A stretch of DNA of 64,000 nt, taken from the NCBI GenBank assembly GCA_900542055.1, contig UQMA01000001.1:17655-81654 (forward strand), written 5' to 3'. Under the pieces are notes generated by a model. It searched no databases. It was given only the letters and a program-made list of their open reading frames with translations, and had not been told where the DNA came from. Positions 1 to 7,930 of the stretch are shown here, piece by piece. The stretch is from an uncultured Azospirillum sp. Lineage in GTDB: Bacteria; Pseudomonadota; Alphaproteobacteria; RF32; CAG-239. How positions within the stretch are numbered: the stretch's first letter is position 1; each line of letters begins with the position of its first letter. A program made the translations under genes and the position numbers.

Positions 1-69
1 CGGTGACAGCCCTTTTTCAGCAGTAGCGGCGTCTAAAAAAAGATAAATATAATTTTTATCAGAAGACAT
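1..69 (-). CDS. Probable tyrosine recombinase XerD, N-terminal fragment (runs off the window)
   Basis: Only the first 23 codons are present, reading leftward from an ATG at 69. The visible peptide begins MSSDKNYIYLFLDAATAEKG and ends LSP, which matches the usual N-terminus of XerC/XerD recombinases, where a helix ending in 'EKGLSP' precedes 'NTL..Y'. XerD acts with XerC at dif to resolve chromosome dimers. In many alphaproteobacteria xerD lies divergently next to aroK, as here. The catalytic domain lies outside the window, so the call rests on one short motif and on gene order. The start codon directly abuts the stop of the small membrane gene at 70-213, so the two are probably co-transcribed. 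Confidence 0.5.
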   Translation of the reverse strand, partial: MSSDKNYIYLFLDAATAEKGLSP

Positions 70-213
70 TTATTTTGCAAAAGTATTGGCTAGAGGTTGT
101 TCTACTGTTTCTTCGCTAAACGGCATTTCCTGCGACACCAGCCAAAACAATCCGGCAACTGCTATTCCTGCTAAAATATAAACCCAACTGTAATTTTTTT
201 TACGATTTAACAT
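70..213 (-). CDS. Small single-pass membrane protein, unknown function
   Basis: A 47-residue reading frame starts at an ATG (213-211), preceded on its strand by an AAAGGG ribosome-binding site, and ends at 70. The first residues are basic (MLNRKKNYSW), followed by one hydrophobic segment of about 18 residues (VYILAGIAVAGLFWLV), then an acidic tail. This predicts an inner-membrane protein with a short periplasmic tail. It immediately precedes the probable xerD with no intergenic space. I do not recognise the family. The good ribosome-binding site and the coupling to the next gene are the main reasons to believe it is real. Confidence 0.5.
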   Translation of the reverse strand: MLNRKKNYSWVYILAGIAVAGLFWLVSQEMPFSEETVEQPLANTFAK

Positions 214-266
214 AAACTTGCCCTTTTCTTTAAAAAAATATTGATAAAATCAAAACTATTTATATT

Positions 267-842
267 ATGGCAATAATATTTAAAACAAAGATTAAAACAA
301 TGCAAATTAATAAAATAATTTTATTGGTCGGATTAATGGGAAGCGGCAAAACCAGCGTGGGAAAACGTCTGGCAAAAAGGCTGAATCTGCCCTTTGTCGA
401 CGGCGATCAAGAAATAGAAAAAGCTGCAGGACTTCCTTTAGTCGATGTTCTAAAATGTTTTGGCGAAGAAGAATACCGTGCCGGCGAAACCAGAGTTATG
501 CATCGTTTGCTACAGGGCTCTCCTTGTGTTTTGGCCTCAGGAGGAGGTTCTTTTGTTCCGCAGCAAACCAGAAATTTAGCCAAAGAACATGCTATTACTA
601 TTTGGCTGAAAGCTGATGTTGACACTTTATACCACCGCACATACGGACGTAAACACCGTCCTTTTTTGCGGGGAAATGACGAACACCTGAAAAACAAGCT
701 TGAGGAATATATAGGAGAAGAATATCCTTATTATTCCGAAGCCGACATTGTAGTCGAAACCAGAGATGAAGCCGTTGAAGCAACGGTAAACCGAGTTACT
801 ACCGCCATCAATAATTTTATCGGCGCAAAATCATCGGATTAA
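267..842 (+). CDS. aroK: Shikimate kinase
   Basis: Phosphorylates shikimate at the 3-hydroxyl with ATP in the shikimate pathway to chorismate (cytosol). The P-loop GLMGSGKTS is at about residues 22-30, the substrate-binding acidic motif FVDGDQEIE at 43-51, and the Walker-B-like SGGG at 91-94; an Arg-containing lid (GRKHRPFLR) follows. These are the diagnostic shikimate kinase motifs and the length is normal. The longest frame starts at 267, but the in-frame ATG at 300 (MQINKIILLVG) fits family N-termini better; neither start has a strong ribosome-binding site. aroB, which usually follows aroK in alphaproteobacteria, is absent: rpsB follows after 178 bases. Confidence 0.93.
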   Translation: MAIIFKTKIKTMQINKIILLVGLMGSGKTSVGKRLAKRLNLPFVDGDQEIEKAAGLPLVDVLKCFGEEEYRAGETRVMHRLLQGSPCVLASGGGSFVPQQTRNLAKEHAITIWLKADVDTLYHRTYGRKHRPFLRGNDEHLKNKLEEYIGEEYPYYSEADIVVETRDEAVEATVNRVTTAINNFIGAKSSD

Positions 843-920
843 GCAAAAAAACTCTTTACAAATAACAAAATTGTTGTAAAAAGACAGCGGGTTTTAATAA
901 TAAAGCCCATAACTTTAATT

Positions 921-1000
921 TCACACGCAGGACGGCGGACACTCTAAGTTTTCGCTCCGGTGCTCTTAGCAAAGAGCCGAATGCCTGCGGAGGTTTAACC
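921..1000 (+). ncRNA. Candidate rpsB leader RNA (S2 autoregulatory element)
   Basis: The 178-base gap before rpsB holds a folded segment that is more GC-rich than its surroundings. A six-base outer stem, CGCAGG (926-931) with CCTGCG (984-989), encloses a hairpin GCTCTT-agca-AAGAGC (962-977) and a CTAAG/CTTAG pairing (944-948 with 965-969) that would compete with it. Leaders upstream of rpsB have been described in Alphaproteobacteria as candidate S2-binding regulatory RNAs; I am matching by position and structure, not by alignment. The element ends just before the ribosome-binding region (AAAGGAT, about 1009-1015), so it could gate translation initiation. Confidence 0.5.
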
Positions 1001-1020
1001 GGAAAACAAAGGATTATAAA

Positions 1021-1866
1021 ATGAGTCTTCCAAAATTTACTATTCGCCAAATGATTGAAAACGGCGTACATTTCGGTCACCACGCTCGTCGTTGGAATCC
1101 GAAAATGGCCGAATATATCTATGGCAAAAAAGATAACATTCACATCATTGACTTGCAGCAGACTTACCCGATGCTCTACACTGCTTTGAATGCTGCCCGC
1201 GAAATTGCTGCCAACGGCGGTAAAGTTTTATTTGTCGGCACCAAAAGACAAGCTCAGGACATCATTAAAGAGAATGCTGAAAGATGTGGACAGTACTATG
1301 TAAACTATCGCTGGCTCGGCGGTATGTTGACCAACTGGAAAACCGTTTATAAATCAATCTCTCGTTTAAACAAATTGAATGAGATGTTTGATAAAAACGA
1401 AACTGAAGGCTATACTAAAAAAGAATTGCTCAATTTGAAAAAAGAACAAGACAAATTGGCAAAAGAATTGAATGGTGTTATGAATATGGGCGGACAGCCT
1501 GACTTGTTGTTCGTTGTTGATATGCCTAAAGAAGATTTGGCTATCAAAGAAGCTAAAAAACTCGGCATCCCGGTTATTGGTATTGCTGATACCAATGCGG
1601 ATCCAAGCTTGGTTGACTTCCCAGTTCCAGGTAATGATGACGCTGTTCGTGCAATTCAATTTTATTGTGAATTGTTGTCTTCTGCCGTTTTGGACGGTAT
1701 TCAAGCTGAAATCGCCGCACAAGGCGTTAAAGTTGACGAAATTGTAGCTGAAGCTAAACCTGCTCGCAAAAAAGCCGCAAAAGCTGATAGCGAAGCCGAA
1801 GGCACAGCTGAAGAAAAAGCTCCGGCTAAAAAAGCCGCCGCTAAGAAAAAAGCTGCTGCTGAATAA
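1021..1866 (+). CDS. rpsB: 30S ribosomal protein S2
   Basis: Structural protein of the 30S subunit, bound near S1 and the mRNA exit. The hallmark sequences are present: IRQMIENGVHFGHHARRWNPKM near the N-terminus (split here as IRQMIENGVHFGHH and ARRWNPKM), VGTKRQAQDII, YVNYRWLGGMLTNW and the C-terminal VIGIADTNADPSLVDFPVPGNDDA. The core ends near residue 245 and a lysine/alanine-rich tail of about 35 residues follows, as in many alphaproteobacterial S2 proteins. tsf follows after 96 bases, the standard rpsB-tsf order. A structured leader lies upstream and a hairpin lies between the two genes. Confidence 0.98.
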   Translation: MSLPKFTIRQMIENGVHFGHHARRWNPKMAEYIYGKKDNIHIIDLQQTYPMLYTALNAAREIAANGGKVLFVGTKRQAQDIIKENAERCGQYYVNYRWLGGMLTNWKTVYKSISRLNKLNEMFDKNETEGYTKKELLNLKKEQDKLAKELNGVMNMGGQPDLLFVVDMPKEDLAIKEAKKLGIPVIGIADTNADPSLVDFPVPGNDDAVRAIQFYCELLSSAVLDGIQAEIAAQGVKVDEIVAEAKPARKKAAKADSEAEGTAEEKAPAKKAAAKKKAAAE

Positions 1867-1894
1867 TAGCCAAAAGCTATAAATACAACTTAGC

Positions 1895-1935
1895 AAATGG
1901 CGGTATTTTATCTAACTAAAATATCGCCATTTTAA
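1895..1935 (+). terminator. Hairpin between rpsB and tsf (terminator or attenuator)
   Basis: AATGGCGgTATTTTA (from 1896) pairs with TAAAATATcGCCATT (ending near 1931) around a six-base loop, with one mismatch, and is followed by a T-rich tail. It probably sets the rpsB:tsf ratio by partial termination. Confidence 0.65.
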
Positions 1936-1962
1936 TTAAAACACAAAATTTGGGGAAAATTA

Positions 1963-2892
1963 ATGAGCGAAATTACAGCCGCTAAAGTAAAAGAATTAAG
2001 AGAATCAACCGGTGCCGGTATGCTTGATTGCAAAAAAGCTTTGGTTGAAACTAATGGCGATATGGAACAAGCCGTAGATTGGCTGCGCAAAAAAGGTTTG
2101 GCATCTGCCGCTAAAAAATCCAGCCGCGTTGCTGCCGAAGGTTTGGTTGCTGTTGCTGTTGACGGCAACAAAGGCGCCATTGTTGAAGTTAACTCCGAAA
2201 CCGACTTCGTTGCCAAAAATGAAATGTTTCAGGAATATGTTGAAGATGCAGCTAAAGTTGCTCTTGCCAGCCACGGCGATATCTGCGACATGAAAAACTT
2301 TAACTGCCCGAAATGTGGCAAAACATTTGCAGAACGCTTGACAGACTTGATCGCCAAAATCGGTGAAAATATGACCTTGCGCCGCGCACAAATGGTTGAA
2401 GTTGATAACGGTGTTATTGCTTCTTATGTTCACAATGTTACTCGTGGCAACCTCGGCAAAATCGGCGTTTTGGTAGCTTTGGAATCGAATGCCGCCGACA
2501 AAGCAAAATTGGCTGAACTCGGTAAACATTTGGCCATGCATATTGCCGCTTCACGTCCGTTATTCCAGACAATTGCTTCTGTAGATCCGGCAGCAGTTGA
2601 ACGTGAAAAAGCTATTTTCAGCGAACAGGCTAAAGCTTCTGGCAAACCTGAAAACATCATTGAAAAAATGATTGAAGGCCGTATCAAAAAATACTACGAT
2701 GAAGTTGTATTTGAAGAACAGGCTTACATTATGGATCCGGACAAAAAAATCAAACAAGTTATCGCCGATACTGCTAAAGAACTCGGTGCAGACATCAAAG
2801 TTAAAGAATTTGTTTGCTTCAAACTCGGTGAAGGCATCCAGAAAAAAGAAGAAGATTTTGCAGCTGAAGTTGCCGCACAATTGGCAAAATAA
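1963..2892 (+). CDS. tsf: Elongation factor Ts
   Basis: Guanine nucleotide exchange factor that recycles EF-Tu-GDP. The N-terminal UBA-like domain (VKELRESTGAGMLDCKKAL, residues about 9-27) and the TDFVAKNE motif (about residues 79-86) that contacts EF-Tu are intact; the dimerisation region carries ENMTLRR. Length (309 residues) is normal for the alphaproteobacterial form. An oddity is a CPKCGKTF stretch at about residues 111-118, in the loop that leads into the LTDLIAKIGEN helix, where other alphaproteobacteria usually lack a Cys-X2-Cys pair. It is preceded by a GGGGAAA ribosome-binding site and followed by a strong terminator. Confidence 0.97.
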   Translation: MSEITAAKVKELRESTGAGMLDCKKALVETNGDMEQAVDWLRKKGLASAAKKSSRVAAEGLVAVAVDGNKGAIVEVNSETDFVAKNEMFQEYVEDAAKVALASHGDICDMKNFNCPKCGKTFAERLTDLIAKIGENMTLRRAQMVEVDNGVIASYVHNVTRGNLGKIGVLVALESNAADKAKLAELGKHLAMHIAASRPLFQTIASVDPAAVEREKAIFSEQAKASGKPENIIEKMIEGRIKKYYDEVVFEEQAYIMDPDKKIKQVIADTAKELGADIKVKEFVCFKLGEGIQKKEEDFAAEVAAQLAK

Positions 2893-2911
2893 CTTCCGTT
2901 TTATCTTCAAA

Positions 2912-2943
2912 AAAAGCTCCGTTTTAAAAACGGAGCTTTTTTA
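2912..2943. terminator. Bidirectional terminator between tsf and the convergent gene
   Basis: AAAAAGCTCCGTTTT pairs with AAAACGGAGCTTTTT in a perfect hairpin with A/T runs on both sides, so it can end transcription of tsf and of the leftward gene at 2963-3382. Confidence 0.9.
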
Positions 2944-2962
2944 GTACAAATAAAAACATTGA

Positions 2963-3382
2963 TTAGCAGCAAGGCAGATCCGCAACTTTTATTTTGAGAA
3001 TCTCAAGCACAAAATCATACACAGGCTGCAAATCGGGATCATCGGCCAGAGCTTGTTTCAGTCTGCCTTCAACTAAAATCAAATCTATCACCGGCAATGA
3101 TTGTAAAACAATAATCATCAACTCGGGATTAGCGCAGATTTCATCAACTGAAGTATTAATGCCGCGGCGATAAAATTCTTGCTGAATTTTACCATAGTAT
3201 GACAAACATTCTTTAGCTGCTGACCTAACGCTTTCAGGAAGGTTAAGGACCATTGTTACAGTTGACTGAATAACATCAAGCGTGTTCTGATACTCAGCCA
3301 ATGTTAATAGATCTGTTTCTTCAAAATTGAGTGTTTGCAAATTTTTAAGCAAAGAACCCAAATCAATTTCAAGATAATCCAT
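2963..3382 (-). CDS. Hypothetical protein, helical, unknown function
   Basis: A 139-residue protein, not recognised. It lacks a signal peptide or membrane segment, is acidic and leucine-rich, and appears almost wholly helical, with several stretches spaced like coiled-coil or TPR-type helices. The last residues are Cys-Cys (DLPCC). It lies 77 bases downstream of dnaJ on the same strand, so it may share the dnaJ transcript, which raises the possibility of a chaperone-linked role; that is inference from position only. The shared bidirectional terminator at 2912-2943 ends it. The unbroken length and clean 3' end favour a real gene. Confidence 0.6.
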   Translation of the reverse strand: MDYLEIDLGSLLKNLQTLNFEETDLLTLAEYQNTLDVIQSTVTMVLNLPESVRSAAKECLSYYGKIQQEFYRRGINTSVDEICANPELMIIVLQSLPVIDLILVEGRLKQALADDPDLQPVYDFVLEILKIKVADLPCC

Positions 3383-3459
3383 ACGCTATATGATAATCGG
3401 TTAATAATATTCTGCGATATGCAATTTAGCGCAAAAACAGATAAAAAACAAGTCCAATA

Positions 3460-4596
3460 TCAAGCGGCTTTAAACATATCCTTTATGCGGTTAAAAAAGT
3501 TTTTTTCTTCAGGCAAACAATTATCTTCACCTGAAATTTTTCTAAATTCTTCCAAAATTTCTTTTTGGCGGGCATTCAAGTTTACCGGCGTTTCCACTTT
3601 TATTTCAGCCCATAAATCTCCTTTTTGAGTAGCACGCAAACGCGGCATGCCTTCGTTTCGTATTTTCAAACGTTGTCCGCTTTGAGTTCCTGCCGGAATT
3701 TTAAGCTCCAATTTTCTTCCATCGACCGAAGGAATTTCTATTGTTCCGCCCAAAGCAGCGCAAGCCATCGAAACAGGAACCCGCACAAATAAATCACTTC
3801 CCTGACGTTCATAGAGTTTATGGCCTTTAACATTCACAAAAACATACAAATCGCCGTTCATTCCGCCGCGTATTCCTGCAGCTCCTTCACCGGTAACGCG
3901 AATACGCGTGCCATCATCGATACCGGCCGGAATTTTGATTTTTAATTCTTTTTTATATTTGATATAGCCGTTACCGTTACAATCAGGGCATTTATCGGTC
4001 ACTTTCCGTCCGCTGCCATGACAATCGGGGCAAACTGTTTCCATAATCATAAAACCATGTTGCCGATGTACGCGTCCGCTTCCGCCGCACGACTGACAAA
4101 CAGGAGCTTCTTTTCCGTCTTTTGTTCCGTGCCCATGACAAGTTTCGCAAGCTTTTGTCGTATTAAAAGAAATCGTCTTTTCCAGCCCCGCATAAGCTTC
4201 TTCCAGACTTACTTCCAAATCATAACGCAAATCTTCGCCGTTTTGCGCTGATGAAGGAGAGCGCCGAGATTGTCCGCCGCCCATAAAATCAGAAAACACT
4301 TCAGAGAAAATATCTGCAAAACCGCCTGCCCCGCCGAAATTAAAATCAAACGGATTGGCTCCGCCGCCTTGTTCAAAAGCTGCATGCCCATAACGATCGT
4401 ATGCTGCACGCTTTTGCTCGTCTTTTAAAACTTCATAAGCTTCGTTAATATCTTTAAATTTGGCTTCAGCCTCAGCATTCCCTGCATTGCGGTCAGGATG
4501 GTATTGCATAGCCAAACGGCGGTATGATTTTTTTATTTCTTCGGCTGTTGCGGTTTTAGACACTTCAAGAACTTCGTAATAATCTTGCTTATTCAT
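3460..4596 (-). CDS. dnaJ: Chaperone protein DnaJ (type I Hsp40)
   Basis: Co-chaperone that delivers unfolded clients to DnaK and stimulates its ATPase. Domains in order: J domain (1-70) with the catalytic HPD at 33-35, a Gly/Phe-rich linker (about 75-105, [13 protein letters not shown]), a four-repeat zinc region of CxxCxGxG type ([32 protein letters not shown]) and the C-terminal client-binding domains. Length is normal. dnaK is not adjacent, unlike the usual dnaK-dnaJ order. The upstream region carries a CTTGCG-N17-CTAAAT promoter-like pair also found before groES and grpE. Confidence 0.97.
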   Translation of the reverse strand: MNKQDYYEVLEVSKTATAEEIKKSYRRLAMQYHPDRNAGNAEAEAKFKDINEAYEVLKDEQKRAAYDRYGHAAFEQGGGANPFDFNFGGAGGFADIFSEVFSDFMGGGQSRRSPSSAQNGEDLRYDLEVSLEEAYAGLEKTISFNTTKACETCHGHGTKDGKEAPVCQSCGGSGRVHRQHGFMIMETVCPDCHGSGRKVTDKCPDCNGNGYIKYKKELKIKIPAGIDDGTRIRVTGEGAAGIRGGMNGDLYVFVNVKGHKLYERQGSDLFVRVPVSMACAALGGTIEIPSVDGRKLELKIPAGTQSGQRLKIRNEGMPRLRATQKGDLWAEIKVETPVNLNARQKEILEEFRKISGEDNCLPEEKNFFNRIKDMFKAA

Positions 4597-4635
4597 AGCT
4601 TATTTTCCTGATTTTTATAAATTAACTTGCCTATT

Positions 4636-4664
4636 ATTTAGTTTTTTTAATACTAAAACGCAAG
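4636..4664 (-). promoter_or_regulatory. Candidate heat-shock-type promoter of dnaJ
   Basis: On the minus strand CTTGCG (4664-4659) and CTAAAT (4641-4636) are separated by exactly 17 bases. The same arrangement occurs upstream of groES (CTTGAC/CTAACT) and grpE (CTTGAC/CTAAAT). The leading C of the -35 box is typical of RpoH promoters, but overlap with the housekeeping consensus cannot be excluded. Confidence 0.5.
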
Positions 4665-4774
4665 TGCAAATTTACTGTCTTTTCTAAAATTGCCTTTGCT
4701 CCGAATAAGCATGCTTGCACATTTGCTTTTAAAGTGTTACTTCAATTGTAGTTTTAATTTATGGAAATAGAAAA

Positions 4775-6193
4775 ATGTCTTATGATGTAAAATCATCCAA
4801 AGCCGAAGAATTTATTTCACAAGAAGAAATTCTTGCAACTTTGGATTATGCCAATCAAAACCGCCACAATGCCGAATTGATTTCAAAAACCATCGACAAA
4901 GCTTCCTTATTAAAAGGACTTACTCACCGTGAAGCTTCGCTTTTATTAGCTTGCGATCTTCCTGAACAAAATAAAAAAATATTTGATTTAGCCGAGCAAA
5001 TCAAAAAAGACTTTTATGGAAACCGTATTGTTCTGTTTGCTCCGCTGTATTTATCAAACTATTGCGTCAACGGATGCACCTATTGCCCTTATCACGCTAA
5101 AAACCGCCATATTCCTCGCCTGAAAATGACACAAGAGCAAATTCGCAAAGAAGTTATCGCCCTGCAAGATATGGGACATAAGCGTCTTGCCATAGAACTC
5201 GGAGAAGATCCGATTAACAACCCGATTGAATATGTTTTGGAATCAATCAAAACCATTTACGATATCAAGCATAAAAACGGAGCAATTCGCCGTGTAAACG
5301 TAAATATCGCGGCAACCAGCGTTGAAAATTACCGCAAGCTTCATGAAGCCGGTATCGGCACGTATATTTTATTTCAGGAAACATATAACAAAGAAAATTA
5401 TGAAACTTTGCACCCGACAGGACCAAAACACAACTACGCTTATCATACCGAAGCAATGGACCGCGCCATGGAAGGCGGAATCGATGATGTCGGATTAGGC
5501 GTGTTATTCGGATTGTCAACTTATCAGTATGAATTTGCCGGATTGCTTATGCATGCCGAACATCTTGAAGCTAAATACGGTGTTGGTCCTCATACAATCA
5601 GTTTTCCTCGTATTAAACATGCCGACGATATTGATCCAAACGCTTTTGACAACGCCATAAGCGATGACATTTTCGCAAAAATTATTGCTTGCACCAGAGT
5701 TGCCGTTCCTTACACAGGAATGATTATCTCCACCCGCGAAAGCAAAGAGTGCCGTGAAAAAGTTATACATTACGGCATCAGCCAAATCAGCGGCGGCTCA
5801 AAAACTTCTGTCGGCGGTTATGCTGAACCCGAAATAGAAAATGAATCTGAACAATTTGATGTCAGCGACAAACGCACTTTGGATGAAGTCGTCAGATGGC
5901 TTATGGAAATCGGTTATATTCCAAGTTTTTGCACCGCATGCTACCGTGCGGGAAGAACCGGTGACCGCTTTATGTCATTTTGCAAATCACGGCAAATTCT
6001 TAACTTTTGTCATCCAAATGCTTTAATGACATTAAAAGAATTTTTGATTGACTATGCTTCTCCCGAAACCCAAAAAGTCGGTGAAGAGCTTATCAAGCGA
6101 GAATTATCGAAAATTCCGAACCCTAATATAAAATCCGTTTGTGAAAATAATTTGGAGCAAATCGAAAAAGGCACCCGCGATTTTCGTTTTTAA
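4775..6193 (+). CDS. hydG: [FeFe]-hydrogenase maturase HydG (radical SAM tyrosine lyase)
   Basis: HydG cleaves tyrosine to p-cresol and dehydroglycine and converts the latter into CO and cyanide bound to iron, the precursor of the hydrogenase H-cluster. The radical-SAM motif CVNGCTYC gives Cys97, Cys101 and Cys104 in CX3CX2C spacing. The C-terminal CTACYRAGRTG region gives Cys386, Cys389 and Cys412 in CX2CX22C spacing; this second cluster site separates HydG from the thiamine enzyme ThiH. Length (472) matches HydG. It is a single-gene unit, divergent from dnaJ and closed by a terminator; hydE, hydF and the hydrogenase itself are not in the window. It implies anaerobic hydrogen metabolism. Confidence 0.95.
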   Translation: MSYDVKSSKAEEFISQEEILATLDYANQNRHNAELISKTIDKASLLKGLTHREASLLLACDLPEQNKKIFDLAEQIKKDFYGNRIVLFAPLYLSNYCVNGCTYCPYHAKNRHIPRLKMTQEQIRKEVIALQDMGHKRLAIELGEDPINNPIEYVLESIKTIYDIKHKNGAIRRVNVNIAATSVENYRKLHEAGIGTYILFQETYNKENYETLHPTGPKHNYAYHTEAMDRAMEGGIDDVGLGVLFGLSTYQYEFAGLLMHAEHLEAKYGVGPHTISFPRIKHADDIDPNAFDNAISDDIFAKIIACTRVAVPYTGMIISTRESKECREKVIHYGISQISGGSKTSVGGYAEPEIENESEQFDVSDKRTLDEVVRWLMEIGYIPSFCTACYRAGRTGDRFMSFCKSRQILNFCHPNALMTLKEFLIDYASPETQKVGEELIKRELSKIPNPNIKSVCENNLEQIEKGTRDFRF

Positions 6194-6218
6194 ATTTTCA
6201 AATATTTTCCATGCGCAA

Positions 6219-6245
6219 TAAAGGCGGAAATATCCGCCTTTATTT
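6219..6245 (+). terminator. hydG terminator
   Basis: AAAGGCGGA-aata-TCCGCCTTT forms a perfect hairpin followed by a T-rich tail about 25 bases after the hydG stop. Confidence 0.85.
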
Positions 6246-6295
6246 ATATTGACAGAACAAAGCAATATTCATAAATTTACATAATTAATTAATAA

Positions 6296-7240
6296 ATGGA
6301 GATTCTCGTGACTGAACAACCTCTTGTATCGATAATCGTACCTGTTTTCAACACTTCGGCTTATCTTGAGCGCTGCTTAGACAGCCTGATCGGGCAAACA
6401 TTGTATGATATTGAAATTATATGCATTGATGACGGTTCCACAGATAACAGCATAGACATCCTTAATACTTATGCGCAAAAAGACCGAAGAATTAAAATTA
6501 TCCGTCAGCAAAATGCCGGACAATCTGCAGCGCGCAATGCCGGTATCAAGGCCGCAAGCGGGCGTTATATCGGTTTTGTTGATTCAGATGATTATGTTGA
6601 CCTTGATTTTTACGGCAAGTTATATCGCACGGCTATCATTTCAGCTGCCGGAATTGTTCAAGCCGCGACCCGCCGTATAGGAAAACGCAAAACCAGAGTG
6701 CAAAGATGCAAACCTCAACATATAAGAGATTTTGCTGTTGCTCTTCAAAACTTGAATCACGGAGGAGTTTGGGACAAACTCTATCAAACCGAAATAATAA
6801 AAAATCATCGGTTAAAATTTACCGAAGGACGAATTTTTGAAGATAATTTGTTTGCAATTCAGGCTTTGTGGTACGGAAAAACCATGCATATTATTTCAAA
6901 CACATGCTATAATTATGTGTTTAATTCCGATTCAACCACAACATCTCCTGAAAAGCTACAAAAAAGGAAATCCGACAGTTTAATAATCGCCGAAATGATT
7001 ATGGATTTTGCCAACAAAAAAATGCCGGCAGGCGAAAAATCTCTAATAAAACGTTTCATCCTCAAAAATTTTATTAATCTTGATTTTCTAAATCAGCCGG
7101 ATTACATGAAAAAATTACAGGAAATACTGCAAGACTATCCTTTATTGCTGCGAATGAAAATAGTTTATAATCTTAAATATCAAATCAAACGTATTCGCAG
7201 AAAAATAAAAAACTTTTTTCAACCTGTAAAAAAAGCATAA
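6296..7240 (+). CDS. Family 2 glycosyltransferase
   Basis: A GT-A fold sugar transferase that probably acts on a cell-surface polysaccharide or lipid-linked glycan at the cytosolic membrane face. The start shows PLVSIIVPVFNTSAYLERCL, then the nucleotide-sugar motif IDDGSTDNS, the QQNAGQSAARNAG stretch and the metal-binding acidic motif VDSDDYVD (about residues 101-108). There is no membrane segment; the C-terminus is basic and could sit on the membrane. The longest frame starts at 6296, but a GGAG at 6298-6301 lies six bases before a GTG at 6308, which is the likelier start (VTEQPLVSII). It stands alone between terminators; the acceptor cannot be inferred. Confidence 0.9.
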   Translation: MEILVTEQPLVSIIVPVFNTSAYLERCLDSLIGQTLYDIEIICIDDGSTDNSIDILNTYAQKDRRIKIIRQQNAGQSAARNAGIKAASGRYIGFVDSDDYVDLDFYGKLYRTAIISAAGIVQAATRRIGKRKTRVQRCKPQHIRDFAVALQNLNHGGVWDKLYQTEIIKNHRLKFTEGRIFEDNLFAIQALWYGKTMHIISNTCYNYVFNSDSTTTSPEKLQKRKSDSLIIAEMIMDFANKKMPAGEKSLIKRFILKNFINLDFLNQPDYMKKLQEILQDYPLLLRMKIVYNLKYQIKRIRRKIKNFFQPVKKA

Positions 7241-7270
7241 AAAAAATGCCCATCAAGGGCATTTTTTTAT
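7241..7270 (+). terminator. Glycosyltransferase gene terminator
   Basis: AAAAAATGCCC-atcaa-GGGCATTTTTTT is a near-perfect hairpin with a T run, starting at the stop codon of the upstream gene. Confidence 0.9.
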
Positions 7271-7346
7271 GGCGTCGACGAGAGGACTCGAACCTCCCAC
7301 CCACAGTTTAGGAAACTGTTGCTCTATCCTGATGAGCTACGTCGAC
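7270..7346 (-). tRNA. tRNA-Arg (anticodon CCU)
   Basis: Reading leftward, a seven-pair acceptor stem GTCGACG/CGTCGAC, a D arm, an anticodon stem ACAGT/ACTGT with loop TTCCTAA (anticodon CCT in DNA), and a T arm with GTTCGAGTC are all present. A CCA end is encoded. It decodes AGG. Confidence 0.96.
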
Positions 7347-7388
7347 ATAAGGAGATAATTATAATAAAAAATCGCTTTATGCAACTGT

Positions 7389-7790
7389 TTATTCTTCACC
7401 TTCTATCCACGCGCGGATTCTACTCCATCCATATGAAAAATCACGGCGAAAACGGCGACGGAAAGCAGCATAATTGGTATCACGCAAAGTTACTGTAACC
7501 CAATATCCTCCGACTGCCAAAATAATCAAAACGCCGACCAGCAGACCTCCGGCAAAAATCCACATTATTGCTGTAATCAAAGATAGAAAAAAAATCAGCA
7601 GCCAAGAATAATTGGCTCCTTTGATAAAATAAATCGAATAAACAAACATTGCCAACAAAACAAAAGGGCCCAAAAAAGCAATTAACCGCGCCGGATACTC
7701 AAAGCGCCGTAAATTTAAATTAACTGCCCATATTGCTCCGGCGGTCAAAACGCCGACCACAAACAGCAACACTGAATATAAAGTAGTCAT
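7389..7790 (-). CDS. Hypothetical multi-pass membrane protein
   Basis: A 133-residue protein with three to four hydrophobic segments (about residues 4-24, 37-56, 63-100) and an arginine-rich cytosolic C-terminus (FRRRFRRDFSYGW), ending in acidic residues. I do not recognise the family. It sits alone between tRNA-Arg and the divergent GH24-like gene; the two upstream regions face each other between 7790 and 7931. The positive charge after the last segment suggests an in-facing tail. The frame is intact and the hydrophobic pattern is regular, so it is probably a real gene. Confidence 0.6.
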   Translation of the reverse strand: MTTLYSVLLFVVGVLTAGAIWAVNLNLRRFEYPARLIAFLGPFVLLAMFVYSIYFIKGANYSWLLIFFLSLITAIMWIFAGGLLVGVLIILAVGGYWVTVTLRDTNYAAFRRRFRRDFSYGWSRIRAWIEGEE

Positions 7791-7839
7791 TGTAAAATTA
7801 TCCTCAAACGAGGTAAAATTATATACAAAATTTGCATAT

Positions 7840-7869
7840 TTGTCCAGTTTTTTATATTTGTCTTATAAT
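7840..7869 (+). promoter_or_regulatory. Candidate sigma-70 promoter of the GH24-like gene
   Basis: TTGTCC (7840-7845) and TATAAT (7864-7869) are 18 bases apart. Transcription would start near 7876, giving a leader of about 55 bases before the GGAGGG ribosome-binding site. Confidence 0.4.
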
Positions 7870-7930
7870 AAAGCTTCTCTTTATTTTTTTGAAAGAGCAT
7901 GTTAGTATAATTTATTATGGAGGGTGCAAT

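Noticed and set aside
843..920. TTTACA...TAAAAA promoter and a CTTTACAA/TTGTAAAAG inverted repeat before rpsB
   Set aside because: The boxes match poorly and the palindrome is A/T-only, so neither could be supported beyond chance.
1366..1896. Long minus-strand frame over rpsB
   Set aside because: It is a mirror of the rpsB coding sequence with a Phe/Ser-rich, biologically unlikely composition.
4597..4774. FNR-type box upstream of hydG
   Set aside because: No TTGAT-N4-ATCAA-like palindrome could be seen in the divergent dnaJ-hydG interval, despite the expectation of anaerobic control.
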